In this document: piece after piece, positions 47,040 to 58,076 of the stretch
Layout of the letters: each line of letters opens with the position of its first letter
Numbering within the stretch: position 1 is the stretch's first letter
NCBI GenBank assembly: GCA_029582155.1
Contig: CM055897.1
Span: 19,624,857 to 19,688,856 of the forward strand
Origin: Panopea generosa
Taxonomy: Eukaryota > Mollusca > Bivalvia > Adapedonta > Hiatellidae
Reading direction: 5' to 3'
DNA: 64,000 nucleotides
Made by a program: the position numbers and the translations under genes
The notes under the pieces: generated by a model
Databases searched by the model: none
Told to the model about the DNA's origin: nothing
Seen by the model: the letters and a program-made list of their open reading frames with translations, nothing else

Positions 47040-47155
47040 AACCTCTATTAGGCAGCCACTTGCCTGAAATAGCTATAATTATTATTTCCCATCTATGTGC
47101 CACTTTTGCTTCTTTCCTTGACTGACTGCTTAAGACAGGTTTGACTGTATTTTGA
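47040..47155 (-). repeat. dispersed repeat family H, copy 2 (rearranged)
   Basis: On the minus strand 47040-47092 reads TGGGAAATAATAATTATAGC, then AAGTGGCTGCCTAATAGAGG, matching 23043-23090. The plus strand at 47124-47155 shows GACTGCTTAAGACAGGTTTG, a phrase found on the minus strand at 59985-60020. The two blocks lie in opposite orientations here. Confidence 0.5.
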
Positions 47156-47156
47156 A

Positions 47157-48422
47157 TCATTTATAAAAAATAACAATGACGACTGAAAAGGGAGATTCTA
47201 ACGATGATATACAATACATACTCGTGTCTGTTGTTAATCATGACGTAAACCTACATGTACCTCTCCGTCCTAAAATTATGTTGTTTTTTTTTATAAATAA
47301 GTTCAAATCTAACAATGAAAACAGGCGTTTTGTTAAACTTGGTAATATATTTTACATGTTTTTCTTTCTCGTTCACATTTTCATTTTTACAGATCCGTGA
47401 ACGAATTTTACGCTTCATTTACATATCTGCAGTATTTTCAGAACCGTGCGCATATTTTACTTTAATTCTAATAATTTTAGATTAATTAAATAATATTTCA
47501 TTGCAAAAAGCTTCATTTTATAATACAACCAAATATATAAACATTGGCATAATACACATGAAAAAAAAAGCAACTGGAAATCACCTAATTTCGCATGTAT
47601 TGCTGGGCCCCAATGAGAACTAGCTCCTTTGTTTGAACAAACATGAAATCTCTAGTCTTGGGGACCATTTCTACCAAATATGAACAAAAGAGGCTGATTT
47701 GTTCTTTTACATTTCTAACTATTCGCTTCTTCAGCATTTCTACAGACCTGTTATTTGAAATAGTTTTCTGCGGACCTGTTATTTGAAACAGTTTTCTGTG
47801 GACCTGCAAATTCGCCTTCTTATTTGAGGTTTGTTTTAATGATAATGCTCTCCCTATTTGATTAGTGTGTTTTTTTAATATGAAATAGGAACATATAATT
47901 TTATTGAATTAAACTCATTAAGTAGTCATACATATACTAATTACATACATATACACACATGTGTCACCTAAATAATAAAAAACAATACAGTATTAGAAGA
48001 ATCAGGTTATAATTAAAACACACGATACGTAAAATAATGCAGAAATATCATAATCTACCCCGACAAGATAAGCATATAATAGCGATTATACTTTACATCA
48101 TTCGTCTCTTTCATTACACACTTTGTTAAATGTTATGTACTTATCAATGAGCGTCTGGTGTTAATTTAGATTTTTTCTTTTTTTAAGATTTGTTTCAATC
48201 GCTATGGAATCCATACAAGCAGTTATTCACTTAATTGACCTTATTTGAGCACATGGTCATAAAGTATTATACACAGATATGTTACAGTATTTACCTCCCA
48301 TGATCTCGCATATCATCCATACCACGAAACTTAACATGGCGAGAGACATTGCCATACAGATATATAGTTTACGATATTAGTTAGAAAATTGGAAAGACAT
48401 TTCGAGTTGGTATACGTTACAT
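47157..48422. other. AT-rich stretch with a 28-bp tandem repeat
   Basis: The minus-strand frame 47585-47809 (74 codons) covers part of a tandem repeat and has no domain I recognise. The plus-strand frame 47176-47400 is AT-rich with no domain. No supported gene. Confidence 0.4.
47743..47806. repeat. 28-bp tandem repeat, 2.2 copies
   Basis: GACCTGTTATTTGAAAYAGT followed by TTTCTGYG occurs at 47745 and 47773 and starts a third time. Confidence 0.85.
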
Positions 48423-48423
48423 A

Positions 48424-48760
48424 TAGGTGTTAGCCCACCATTGATTTTTGGTTCTTTGTTTCATAGTAAATAAAAAAAGATATGAATGTTTGTCATTCAT
48501 AGAGAGACACACATGAAAAAAGTGAAACTTACTTTTTATTTTTTGTCAACCTCTACAACATCAAACTATGATGAGAAAAATAAGGATCATGCAGCATATA
48601 AGATTTTTTTTCTGTTTAGCTTGTACACTGTCCACAAACTGAAAGTAAACTTCTGAAATCATTTTTTTCTAAATTCATAATTCAAACATGACAATGCTTC
48701 AAAATTTTCAAAAGAGATCAATATAGCCATTAAAAAAAAACACAAATACATCAAGTGATT
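48424..48760 (-). repeat. dispersed repeat family F, copy 2
   Basis: On the minus strand GAAGCATTGTCATGTTTGAA, TTTGTGGACAGTGTACAAGC, TATGCTGCATGATCC, TTTTTCTCATCATAGTTTGA, GTAAGTTTCAC and CAATGGTGGGCTAACA. The blocks align with 34010-34258, and the TATGCTGCATGA and CTCATCATA parts align with 63866-64000. Copies are old and strongly diverged. Confidence 0.55.
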
Positions 48761-48761
48761 T

Positions 48762-49818
48762 TTGAGATATGAACTTGATGGTAGTTGCACACAAAACTTT
48801 AACCAGTATTTCTAAGTAAAACATATTTAAAAAAAAAATCAAAGAAAAAATTAAAAAAATTCAAAATAAAAACTAAAAAACTAAACTAAAACTATCTTTA
48901 GTAGTCGGGGATCATAAATATGGTATGTATGTGTCAATCACAAAGATTTTTGTTGTAGTTCGATTAAACCGCAAAAGGAAAATCGTTTGGATGTTTAAAT
49001 GTGTCTCTTCATTTTTTTTATCTCTGTCTTTTTTTAAGTATCTGTTTACATTATACATGGTATATTGTGTATGCAATTCTAAAAGCTTTTCCCACATTGC
49101 TTTACTTTGTTGGCTCAAAATTGCTTTATAGGTTATCACAGTAAAACACATACATATTTTATATCTCCTCCACCGAGGAAGACTCCCTTCGTATGCTTTC
49201 AAAGCAACGTAATATTATTTATTGTCCGCTAATACTATAAATTGTCTGCCAGTGTTCCTGGACCAAAGGCATATTTTGACATGATTTAAAATGCGTTTTT
49301 GCTTAATTGAAAACCGAGTGTACTTTATGGCCAGTCACACATTTTACTTAATTGAAGTAGAATGTGGTTTTTTCACCTTTAAAGAGCGTTGTATTTGACA
49401 ATTATTAAAACACCGTCGACGTGCATATAGTCAATTTTTTATATGCTACAATATAGTATAGACTCACATCTCTATCTTCAAACAGGCGCCGATCATTGGA
49501 TCGGCTGTCCAGATATATTTAGGAAATTGACACTTAAATCTTCAATTGAAATGTTTTACATTGAAATACTTAAAACATAGTTAAATGTGATAAAAGTTTA
49601 TAGTATGATTTGCCTGTATGCTTTCATTGTTTCAAATAAAAATTCGTCACGATGAAGTGAGTTTCATGCTCTTGATTTGTCAAAATGTGAGGAAATGGTT
49701 GTTTATGCAAAAGCTTACACATTTATATAACCATCGTTTCTCCGATAACGTCATTTCGTGACATGGTGATTAACAGAAGTGGTAGATGAATATATCATAT
49801 ATTATAAAATTTTTTTTG
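48762..49818. other. AT-rich spacer, no gene recognised
   Basis: A-rich tract at 48826-48895. Overlapping frames on both strands at 48912-49202 have no recognisable domain. Confidence 0.4.
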
Positions 49819-49819
49819 C

Positions 49820-49975
49820 TCAAATACGAAGAAAGCTCGGAGCTTGTATGAACCGCTCTCGAGTCTGCTTCCTGGGTAGAACCAGTACTGAGTGTTGTTT
49901 TATGAGCTGGGGGTCGACTCGCAAACCTCTGACGTGAGCGGTCAACACTTACTATCCGCTACACTAACACCACGC
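49820..49975 (-). mobile_element. SINE-D copy
   Basis: The minus-strand head (GTGGTGTTAGTGTAGCGGAT, GCTCACGTCAGAGGTTTGCG) and body (AACACTCAGTACTGGTTCTA, CCCAGGAAGCAGACTCGAGA) are well preserved. Its B box is altered to GAGTCGACCC. Confidence 0.8.
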
Positions 49976-49976
49976 T

Positions 49977-50179
49977 TGTACATGCATACAAAATTCTTAT
50001 TTCCAAAGTGACAGCATATCTACATACATGGTTTAATTTAGCACCTCAATTGATACAATGGAATCGCGTCACTCTAATTATTGAAATAATAACTGAAACG
50101 AAAAAAAAATTGAAGATTATTCAGTTTTTTAATCAATACAAATATGACCTATAGTACGTTTTACATCTGGACTGGGAGG
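49977..50179. other. Short AT-rich spacer
   Basis: No feature seen. Confidence 0.3.
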
Positions 50180-50180
50180 G

Positions 50181-50412
50181 TCTATCGTGGCTGAGTGGTC
50201 TAAGGTGCCGTCTCAAGATCACTAACCTCTCACTGCTAAGGTCGTAGATTCGAGTCCCGCTCGCTCAAAAAACTTTAAGTGAGAAAGTTTCCAGTTACTT
50301 GCGGAAGGACGGTGGTTCTATTTAGTCTGAGATCGGACTCCACCAGTAAACTAGATATACCATATATAACCTGAAATGTGTTGAAAATGGCGATAAACCC
50401 CATTAAAAAAAA
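50181..50412 (+). mobile_element. SINE-B, near full-length
   Basis: The head TCGTGGCTGAGTGGTCTAAG, loop CTCAAGA and B box GTAGATTCGAGTCCC are followed by a full body. The tail GGCGATAAACCCCATTAAAA ends in an A run. Left flank GACTGGGAGGG and right flank GACTGGAGGCG (near 50432) could be a slightly diverged target duplication. Confidence 0.85.
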
Positions 50413-50592
50413 CTTTCAAAACGCATCTTGACTGGAGGCGTGCGCTACACCGGCCACATACATGTATACACATTAGCGTATTAGGTGTTTAGTTTACGCT
50501 GCTGTTACCATTAATTATTCAAGAACAAATAAGGCTAAAGTGGGATAATGTTTTAATGCAAATAATTTACCCTTAATGGTGATACGACTTAC

Positions 50593-50917
50593 GATACACT
50601 GATTGACAACTCATGTATATTTTTTATATAATCCGCGCCAAGGCATACGTGTATATTCATTTTAATTGTGTCAAAATTAAAATTTGGTCCAAAATGTTTT
50701 TTTAAGTAATCATGAAGGTTATGGCTCACTCTGTCGCCTGGTCTGACATTCTGTGAGCGTGTTGAGTGTACGATGGTCGGATCGCTGTCTGTATCATGTC
50801 GTCGTGGTATGAACAGACAAAACATGTTTACTTTGATCACCGAGGCTTGTAAATATTTCTCAACATTGGAGATCGTATCAGTATTACGTATTGTGAAGTT
50901 CAAACACAACTGACCCA
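50593..50917 (-). CDS. candidate internal exon, unknown protein
   Basis: The longest repeat-free open segment of the window: about 108 codons on the minus strand. On the minus strand a possible acceptor AG (50918-50919) precedes the segment. A full-consensus donor core GTAAGT (50587-50592) follows it, and the in-frame stop TAA lies inside that donor, as at an exon end. The predicted product has mixed polar and hydrophobic composition, including IPRRHDTDSDPTIVHSTRS and LKKHFGPNFNFDTIKMN, with no low-complexity bias. The polypyrimidine tract before the AG is weak, no partner exon was identified, and I do not recognise the protein. It could be a true exon, an exon relic or chance. Confidence 0.3.
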
Positions 50918-50918
50918 C

Positions 50919-51201
50919 TTAATGCTTAAATGGCACCAAATAAGTAGTTATTTTCAAATCCGTCGCACGCCATTGGTTAAAACATGGTTTTACTATAGAT
51001 AAGTCATAGATCACTTCTAACGAATTGATTTATGTGTTCACTCCGTTATGCTTCGTGAACGGAAACTTAACTTCGTATGTAGATCAATAGAGGGTTACAT
51101 GAGTCATAAAAAACATACATTTGTTTATTAAATGTGGAACAAATATAAAGCCCCAAACAATATGTAAATATGTTCTTGTTTATGGCTAACCCTTTGTTTT
51201 A
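50919..51201. other. Spacer upstream (minus sense) of the candidate exon
   Basis: No second exon, start codon context or promoter recognised. AT-rich. Confidence 0.3.
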
Positions 51202-51202
51202 A

Positions 51203-51362
51203 ACGAGGCTGTAGAGAAGTGGATAGACTGTTGGCCACTCGCACCAGATGTCGTGTGTTCGATCACAGGATCGCTCCGATTGTCTCTCAAAAACAACACT
51301 CAGTACGGGTTCTACCAAGGAAACATATTGGAGAGCGAGTGCTGTAAACTAAGATATTAGCT
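51203..51362 (+). mobile_element. SINE-D copy
   Basis: Head AGAGAAGTGGATAGACTGTT, GGCCACTCGCACCAGATGTC and B box GTGTGTTCGATCAC. The body is ACACTCAGTACGGGTTCTAC, then CAAGGAAACATATTGGAGAG. Diverged but in the correct order. Confidence 0.75.
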
Positions 51363-51363
51363 T

Positions 51364-52160
51364 GAATTGGCAGTTAATCTAAAATGAATGAGCAGTTTGT
51401 GTGCTTGTTATAGCAAAATGTACAAGAGTCAGCCGTTTAATGTTATAGATTTTTAAAAGATCTTATCTTACTGTAAAACCGAAGTATGTGAAGACAAATG
51501 CTTGTTTTTTTCTCTATAAATGCATTAGGCATACTTTTAAATACAACATGTGTAAACAGACATGGTGTCTCGGTCGAGTCACTGTACTTAGTTTATTAGA
51601 ATCCGCTGAAGCAGTGTTTTGTAGGGGAATACAGCATTTGTCGACTCCATTTAGTGCTGTTCTATCCCGGCTTCCACTTTGGGACCAGAAATTCATATAA
51701 AATGTGAGAGAATTGCGCTACTGGGATCTCGCCTATAATACGATGTATCGATCTTGGCAACTATTGGCCTCGAATATACAGTCTCGCAAGTCCATATATA
51801 TCAAATATTTATAGCCATGAAACAGAAGTTTATTTCGGTTAACAATGTTTTTTTCTGCCGTTCCGACAGTGCCGTGCTTGTCTGGATGAACCAAGTAAAT
51901 TACAAAATAAAACGGTACTGTGTACTTACTTGTTCGTTAAATATGTCTTAAAAGTCTGTTTTGTCTTATCTAACGTGATGGCATGCGATGAAAGTTTCAG
52001 TTTCAAGAACTGCGATTTTTGTTATCCTTCTTATGCAAACAATTTATTTATTGATTCATTAACAACACTTTTCTATGGTGGATCTCTTCTTTTAAAAAAA
52101 AACTGCATACGTCCCCCTAAACTCTCATATTTTACTGGAATTTCTACTGAAAACATGTGT
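51364..52160. other. Spacer, no gene recognised
   Basis: Frames open on both strands at 51514-51700 (60 and 70 codons) and frames at 51754-52211 show no recognisable domain or framing splice sites. Confidence 0.35.
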
Positions 52161-52164
52161 GCTT

Positions 52165-52258
52165 GTGCAGATTTGGTGCTGCGCCCCCTAAGTCCGCCCC
52201 CTCTAAACTGAAATCCTGGATCCACCCCTGCTTCATTCATTCATTCATTCATTCATGA
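52165..52258. repeat. GC-rich repeat remnant with (TTCA)n
   Basis: CTGCGCCCCCTAAGTCCGCC, then CTGGATCCACCCCTG, looks like the end of a decayed transposon or other dispersed repeat. It is followed by (CATT)n at about 52231-52255. The identity of the first part is inference from style only. Confidence 0.35.
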
Positions 52259-52330
52259 TTCATCTATTCATTGAACTGTAGTAACAGTGTAAAATTATGT
52301 TACTAAAATAGCTGATTATCAAAAGTTGTG

Positions 52331-52540
52331 GTCCTCCGTGGCCGAGTGGTCTAAGGTGCCGTCTCAAGATCACTTACCCCTCACCGCTAAGATCGTAAGT
52401 TCGAGTCCCGCTCGCTCCAAAAACTTTATGTGAGAAAGTTTCCAGTTACTTGCGGAAAGACAGTGGTTCTACTCAGTCTGAGGTCTTCCTCCACCAGTAA
52501 AACTGGATATGCCATATATAACCTGAAATGTGTTGAACCT
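52331..52540 (+). mobile_element. SINE-B, near full-length
   Basis: The best head of the family: CCGTGGCCGAGTGGTCTAAG, CTCAAGA loop and GTAAGTTCGAGTCCCGC. The body includes GAGGTCTTCCTCCACCAG and AACCTGAAATGTGTTGAA. The GGCGTTAAACC tail is replaced by CTTATAC plus an A run, so the 3' end differs from other copies. Confidence 0.85.
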
Positions 52541-52676
52541 TATACAAAAAAACAAATATCCAAAGTTTGATAAGACATACGTGTACATCGGCTAGACCAA
52601 GTTCTTGGTGTAGAAAACTATAGAGCCACCATCGATAAGAAAATGGCATTCTCATAGCAAGCAGCTAAATCTGTCC

Positions 52677-53005
52677 CAGAACCTGATATCTCCAGAGTCA
52701 GGTACTTCAACATACAATGAAAAAGCAGGAATTCCATGCCTGTCCCACAATTCATAGCAATTGAACGTTTATTAAACTGTGACGTCATTTAAACTTTCAA
52801 TTGACGCAATTGAGCAAATGTGGCTTTCCCATCATTTCTATTCAATGGACCCAATCGGAGAGCTGGGTCCGTTCTACACACTAGCATGTATTTTGAAACT
52901 AGTTTCATATTCGTTTTCGTCTTTTCGATATTTCAGTCATTACTGGTCAGCTACCACCATTTAGGAAACTCTCTGATTGGCTAAACAGTATCGGTCATAT
53001 ATTTT
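52677..53005 (+). repeat. dispersed repeat family G, copy 3
   Basis: The most complete copy: CCTGATATCTCCAGAGTCAGG-type start, CCATGCCTGTCCCACAATTC, TAGCAATTGAACGTTTATTA, AACTGTGACGTCATTTAAAC, CAATGGACCCAATCGGAGAG, and CTGATTGGCTAAACAG near 52972. The 61-codon frame inside it starts at the shared TGACGTCAT.. block, as in copy 1, but the frames are not conserved further. Confidence 0.7.
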
Positions 53006-53006
53006 G

Positions 53007-53470
53007 ATAATAAGATGAAAATGTCAAACTGGCAAATGATCACAATAAAATATTCATAAGTTTATTATGTTTGTGTCAGTAATAAATTATGTTTCTTTAA
53101 CTGACTAAGTCATTTTATTAAGGACCTGTATGTAAAGTAAAATTGGTGAAATTTAGGGTATGTATGTGTGTGTTTTTTTTTTCGTGTTGAAAGTGGCGGT
53201 ACCCAACTTCAGGGGGCAAAAAGTAGTGTCACTTTTGACTCCATTTATTTTTGGACATTTTGATTTGAGCCTAGGAGAGTACTTTAATATGCTATACGAT
53301 TTTTCGATCAGCAAATGTTAGAAGTAGTGAAACTTAGGTCAAACGTTATAATGTAAGTCTGTGGACAACGCAATGGTGGTAGCTTACCTACTGGAGGCTA
53401 TAACAAATTATGGATAGGGTTGATTAAATATCGAAATATCGACATATCGAACTCACCTCGATCTTCCCGT
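53007..53470. other. Spacer, no gene recognised
   Basis: No feature apart from the pyrimidine-rich approach to 53476 discussed with the next entry. Confidence 0.3.
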
Positions 53471-53476
53471 CCCCAG

Positions 53477-53645
53477 GTAAAGAAAGGGAGGCACCGACGT
53501 AGTAATACCAACGCGTGTCGGATAAGTTATCGGTTAGACACAAAACCACACTTTAGCATGTCCAAAGATAATAAAAAACACGATAGTGTGCTAATGAGTG
53601 GCAGATATAGAGATCGTGCATTATTCGCAGCTGGAATGTACAATG
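53477..53645 (+). CDS. weak candidate exon, unknown protein
   Basis: A good acceptor-like sequence, TCTTCCCGTCCCCAG (53462-53476), precedes an open segment of 56 codons starting VKKGRHRRSNTNACRIS. A donor-like ATG|GTCAGT lies at 53643-53650. The frame stays open upstream (from 53420) and to a TAG at 53681-53683, so splicing is not required to explain it. The product is basic and unrecognised. Confidence 0.15.
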
Positions 53646-53684
53646 GTCAGTGTTTTCAGATGAAATCAATGTATACCTATTAGC

Positions 53685-54250
53685 CAAACACGAAATGACA
53701 TAATTATACAAACACTAAGTAGAACAGTGTTCGGGTTACTTCTAGGCCAGCAAAACATTTCACTGATGTACGTTAATCATTTATAAAAATAATAACTTAT
53801 GTATGTTGCCCCGTGTTCGGAGGTAAGGTGAATGAGGTTTTACGGCTCACGCAAAAAGAGAATTGTTAATTTGTAATAACAATAGAGGCTGAACAAAAAA
53901 TAATCATTGGTAACAGTAACTTAATTACACAGACTGGCAAGATAATATCAGTTCAATAAACACAGAACTCTTAAGTATTTCTTTAATAGCTCTTTGAGCC
54001 TTAGTATTGATTTAGTAGTTTTTGTACCGAAGTAAAGTTAATATGAATATAAATGTATTTGTTTGATTTTTGTTATGGTTTTCACAGTATCCATTAGTGC
54101 ATGTAAAATATTGGATCATATTTGACACATAACCTCAATTAATAAAAAGTATTACTTAGAATCTCAGTACAAAAATCACCATTATATATATATATATATA
54201 TATATATTAAGCCAAATATAACTAAATATGACCCATGAATATGTATACAA
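53685..54250. other. AT-rich spacer with short (TA)n
   Basis: (TA)n at about 54184-54208. No gene. Confidence 0.4.
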
Positions 54251-54252
54251 AA

Positions 54253-54351
54253 ATCCGGATAAAGTGTCTTGTTCAAGGACACCAGCCATAGATCGAACTC
54301 ATGACCCACTGATTTTGGGCCCGATGCTTTGCCAATAGATCGTGCTTCCAA
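54253..54351 (-). mobile_element. SINE-E copy
   Basis: On the minus strand the head TGGAAGCACGATCTATTGGC, AAAGCATCGGGCCCA and B box CATGAGTTCGATC is followed by CTGGTGTCCTTGAACAAGAC and ACTTTATCCGG. It is the better preserved of two copies. Its head is 7 bp from the 5' end of a SINE-A copy on the plus strand. Confidence 0.75.
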
Positions 54352-54358
54352 GTGATAG
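54350..54358. repeat. 9-bp target-site duplication, left copy
   Basis: AAGTGATAG here and at 54649-54657 exactly flanks the SINE-A copy at 54359-54648. This is the hallmark of a target-primed insertion. Confidence 0.85.
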
Positions 54359-54648
54359 CCGGGCCCGATTAGCTCAGTCGGTAGAGAGTCTGACTATCAA
54401 TCCAGGGATTGTGAGTTCGATTCCCTTCCCGGCAACAGACTCCGTGATGACTGATATATGTTATTGTTTCTCATTATCATTCATCTCTCACCACTGATTC
54501 AAGTGGGAAAGTTATCAGTTACTTGCGGAGATGGGGTGTGTTCGATTACTGGTTAACCTTCCAGGATCCCAGGAAACTGCGGTTAGGTAAACTGATCGTC
54601 AGTTAGCCCTCGGTGGCATAAAAATGACCCTAACTATTCAATCAATCT
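54359..54648 (+). mobile_element. SINE-A, full-length with 9-bp target duplication
   Basis: CCGGGCCCGATTAGCTCAGT opens the head, with A box TTAGCTCAGTCGGTAGAG and B box GAGTTCGATTCCC. The full body has CAGACTCCGTGATGACTG, CCACTGATTCAAGTGGGA and CAGGATCCCAGGAAACTG, and the tail is AATGACCCTAACTATTC plus (AATC). The 290-bp element sits between perfect AAGTGATAG repeats, which fixes both of its ends. It is the best reference copy of family A in the window. Confidence 0.92.
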
Positions 54649-54657
54649 AAGTGATAG
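54649..54657. repeat. 9-bp target-site duplication, right copy
   Basis: Second AAGTGATAG, directly after the SINE-A tail. Confidence 0.85.
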
Positions 54658-54796
54658 AACGAGTAGAATATGATATGTTATTAATTTTAAGCCAAATACT
54701 GATGTGTGTACATAATACAAATATCATAACATACTTATCATTGGTCAGATAATATAGATTAATAAATTAAAGAGTGTTAACATCACGAAGATATAT

Positions 54797-54822
54797 CCCC
54801 CCCCCCCCCCCCCCCCCCCCCC
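54797..54822. repeat. poly-C run
   Basis: About 25 consecutive C. Length is likely uncertain. Confidence 0.95.
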
Positions 54823-54823
54823 T

Positions 54824-55654
54824 TAAAAAAATAGTTTTAAGTGAACATTTATCAAGAGGAGTAAACACACAAATATACAAATATATTTACACAAACTGTC
54901 ACGTTTACCTGTCGCAGTCATTATTATTTCTCATTGTAATTGAATTTTTTTTACGCTGTCACATGTCAGATATAATAGAAAGTGTGTTGTTCCTTTAGTG
55001 ATAAACATTGTCAGAAGCGTGGAGGGTTTAAGAAAGGAAAATTTAAACTGTAATATTTGAAGTGCAAGTCATAAATGTTCAAACTGCCGAAGATGAAGAT
55101 GACAGTTATACGAGATTTTGTCACTGTTTGTGCATAAGTTATAACTTCACACTAAACACATTCAATATTGCCGAGCTGTGTGCGCTGTATCAGTGCTCCA
55201 GATAAGCTTTTCTTCAGATGAGTATTTTACCCCTTAAATTAATATGTAATGCTTATTTTCAAAATGTTAATGGTAAAATTGAACATTCTTATTAAATTGC
55301 CATTTAAAACAAACTAATCAATAGTGAAATTGAGAATAGTTCAAGCTTATTTTACCCCTTAATTTAAATTTCAATGCTTTATTCAGAAATTTCATTGCTT
55401 AAACACCTCCAAATAGTGCTTATCTGGAGCACTATGTATAAATTGATACTTTTTGGCAATTATGTGAAACAGTAAATACCACTATAAAAGAGTCTAGCAG
55501 CTTGGAAAGCTGCCATAAATTTAACGATATTAGAACTGACTATTTATAAAACTGTTGTATTGGATCCCAGACTCGAGGGTGTTATTTGTGTGTATGCGGG
55601 TTATAAGAGTATTGTTTTTGGGATGGCGATCTGCATAGGATCCATATATATTCA
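54824..55654. other. AT-rich spacer with a short imperfect duplication
   Basis: TTTTACCCCTTAAATTAA (55226) and TTTTACCCCTTAATTTAA (55350) share context on both sides (GTGCTCCAGATAAGC near 55193; GCTTATCTGGAGCAC inverted near 55417). 55193-55431 is therefore bounded by a 15-bp inverted repeat. No gene. Confidence 0.5.
55193..55431. mobile_element. possible small inverted-repeat element
   Basis: GTGCTCCAGATAAGC at the left end and GCTTATCTGGAGCAC at the right end are exact inverse complements over 15 bp and enclose about 239 bp of AT-rich non-coding DNA. The two ACCCCTTAA blocks inside are direct repeats. This form fits a MITE, but no second copy or clear target duplication was found. Confidence 0.5.
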
Positions 55655-55655
55655 T

Positions 55656-56772
<1,117 letters not shown>

Positions 56773-56774
56773 TG

Positions 56775-57076
56775 CTGTATTGCGTTTAGCGTCGCTTTCA
56801 ATAAATTTTCTGCTATATCGCAACGGTGTCTACTTGAGATCGCATTCTAAGACCTACCACACTGGAGTATCATGCCGCAGACACATGGTGTGAAACCCCT
56901 CCCAGTTATATTATACTGACGCCGTGCTGACCAGACCAAGAACTTTCCTCTACATGCGCATGCTGAGCGCCAAGAGAGGAAGCATCTAATACCTTTCTTA
57001 ACGTCTTATGTATGACCCGACTGCCAACCGAACCACTGATGACCTTTTTCATGCGTGGCGGACGCTCTACCACTTG
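56775..57076 (-). mobile_element. SINE-C, near full-length
   Basis: On the minus strand GGTAGAGCGTCCGCCACGCA opens the head (B box decayed at TCGGTTGGC), followed by GACCCGG..CATAC-type sequence. The body has GTCAGTATAATATAACTGGG, ACACCATGTGTCTGCGGCAT and GATACTCCAGTGTGGTAGG, and the tail is GAAAGCGACGCTAAACGCA. Confidence 0.8.
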
Positions 57077-57077
57077 A

Positions 57078-57194
57078 ATTTAAATGATGACGTCAGTTAG
57101 CAAATCGTGAATAGACATATTCCGCTTCGTGTTTAGTTTATTCTAATAATTAAGTATAGTTCAATTATAAAGTAAGCACAGAGTTTAAATGAAT
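57078..57194. other. Short AT-rich spacer
   Basis: No feature seen. Confidence 0.3.
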
Positions 57195-57195
57195 T

Positions 57196-57385
57196 TATCT
57201 CGTTTCCGTTTTCTGAAGAGAACCAGTACTGAGTTCTTTACGAGATGTCATCGGTTCGAGCCTGTAATTGTTACTTATATACACAATGTTTAATGTAACA
57301 TGTTATATGACAATACAGCATGCATGTCTTAACTAAACTATGACACCTTGGGCGTGAGTGGCCAACGCTCTCTCCACTGTTCTAT
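57196..57385 (-). mobile_element. interrupted SINE-D copy
   Basis: The body block (minus strand GAACTCAGTACTGGTTCTCT) at about 57220-57240 and the head block (GTGGAGAGAGCGTTGGCCAC, TCACGCCCAAGG) at 57348-57380 are separated by about 75 bp of unrelated AT-rich sequence. An insertion or rearrangement therefore lies within the copy. Confidence 0.55.
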
Positions 57386-57386
57386 A

Positions 57387-57936
57387 TTTTTAATAAGTGA
57401 ATGACAAGACAGTGTCCATTGACACATTGCATAAAGACTGTCCTTAATGTTTTAGTGTATTTGTATTTGGTGATTAAATAAACGGTGAAAATATAATCGA
57501 AAATCTATCTTGTAATCGTCGAAACAAGTTGTACTGACATGCAGGAATCTGTAAAACCAATTATTTACGGAAATTATCAGAGTTATACGAGTGAATACGC
57601 TTTAAAGTTAATAGGTTGCAACTGATACAGGATTATGTCTATCCCAATACATAAGTTGATGCTTACTTGCTTTAACCTTTCTCATCCTCTTGTATAGAAG
57701 TAATTCTTCCTGGTTAATCGTGAATGAATACTCCGGAAATTGTTCCGGATGTAACGAGAATGACATTACAATGTTACCACAATCTCCAGTGCGGTAATGT
57801 TACATTCTGTAGATTCCTAATCTGGTTCCATAGACTGATCCAGGACTTTCACAAAAATTTTCATCATATTATAACTCCGCCATTTAAATATATAAAATAA
57901 GTTTGGTGAAGTTATTTTATGAAATGGTTTGTCACG
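57387..57936. other. AT-rich spacer with a hairpin
   Basis: TCCGGAAATTGTTCCGGA at 57733-57750 forms a perfect 7-bp stem. No gene or terminator context. Confidence 0.4.
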
Positions 57937-57937
57937 T

Positions 57938-58075
57938 TAAGGTAGCGTATTCTTTATATCAGTTCCAGGCTCGACACGATGACCTCTAAAACAAAACTTG
58001 TCACTGGTTTTACCATGGAAACGGACTCGAGAGCTATGGAGTTTTCTTTGCAATCGAGCTAAAACAAATTAATGT
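57938..58075 (+). mobile_element. SINE-D copy, partly decayed head
   Basis: The head GTTAAGGTAGCGTATTC and CCAGGCTCGACACGATGACC are decayed. The body AACTTGTCACTGGTTTTACC, ATGGAAACGGACTCGAGAGC and GCAATCGAGCTAAA aligns with other SINE-D copies. Confidence 0.65.
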
Positions 58076-58076
58076 T

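Noticed and set aside
47585..47809. 74-codon minus-strand frame with VEMVPKTRDFMFVQTKELV
   Set aside because: It looks protein-like, but it overlaps a 28-bp tandem repeat and has no splice framing or recognised family; I could not exclude a dispersed repeat.
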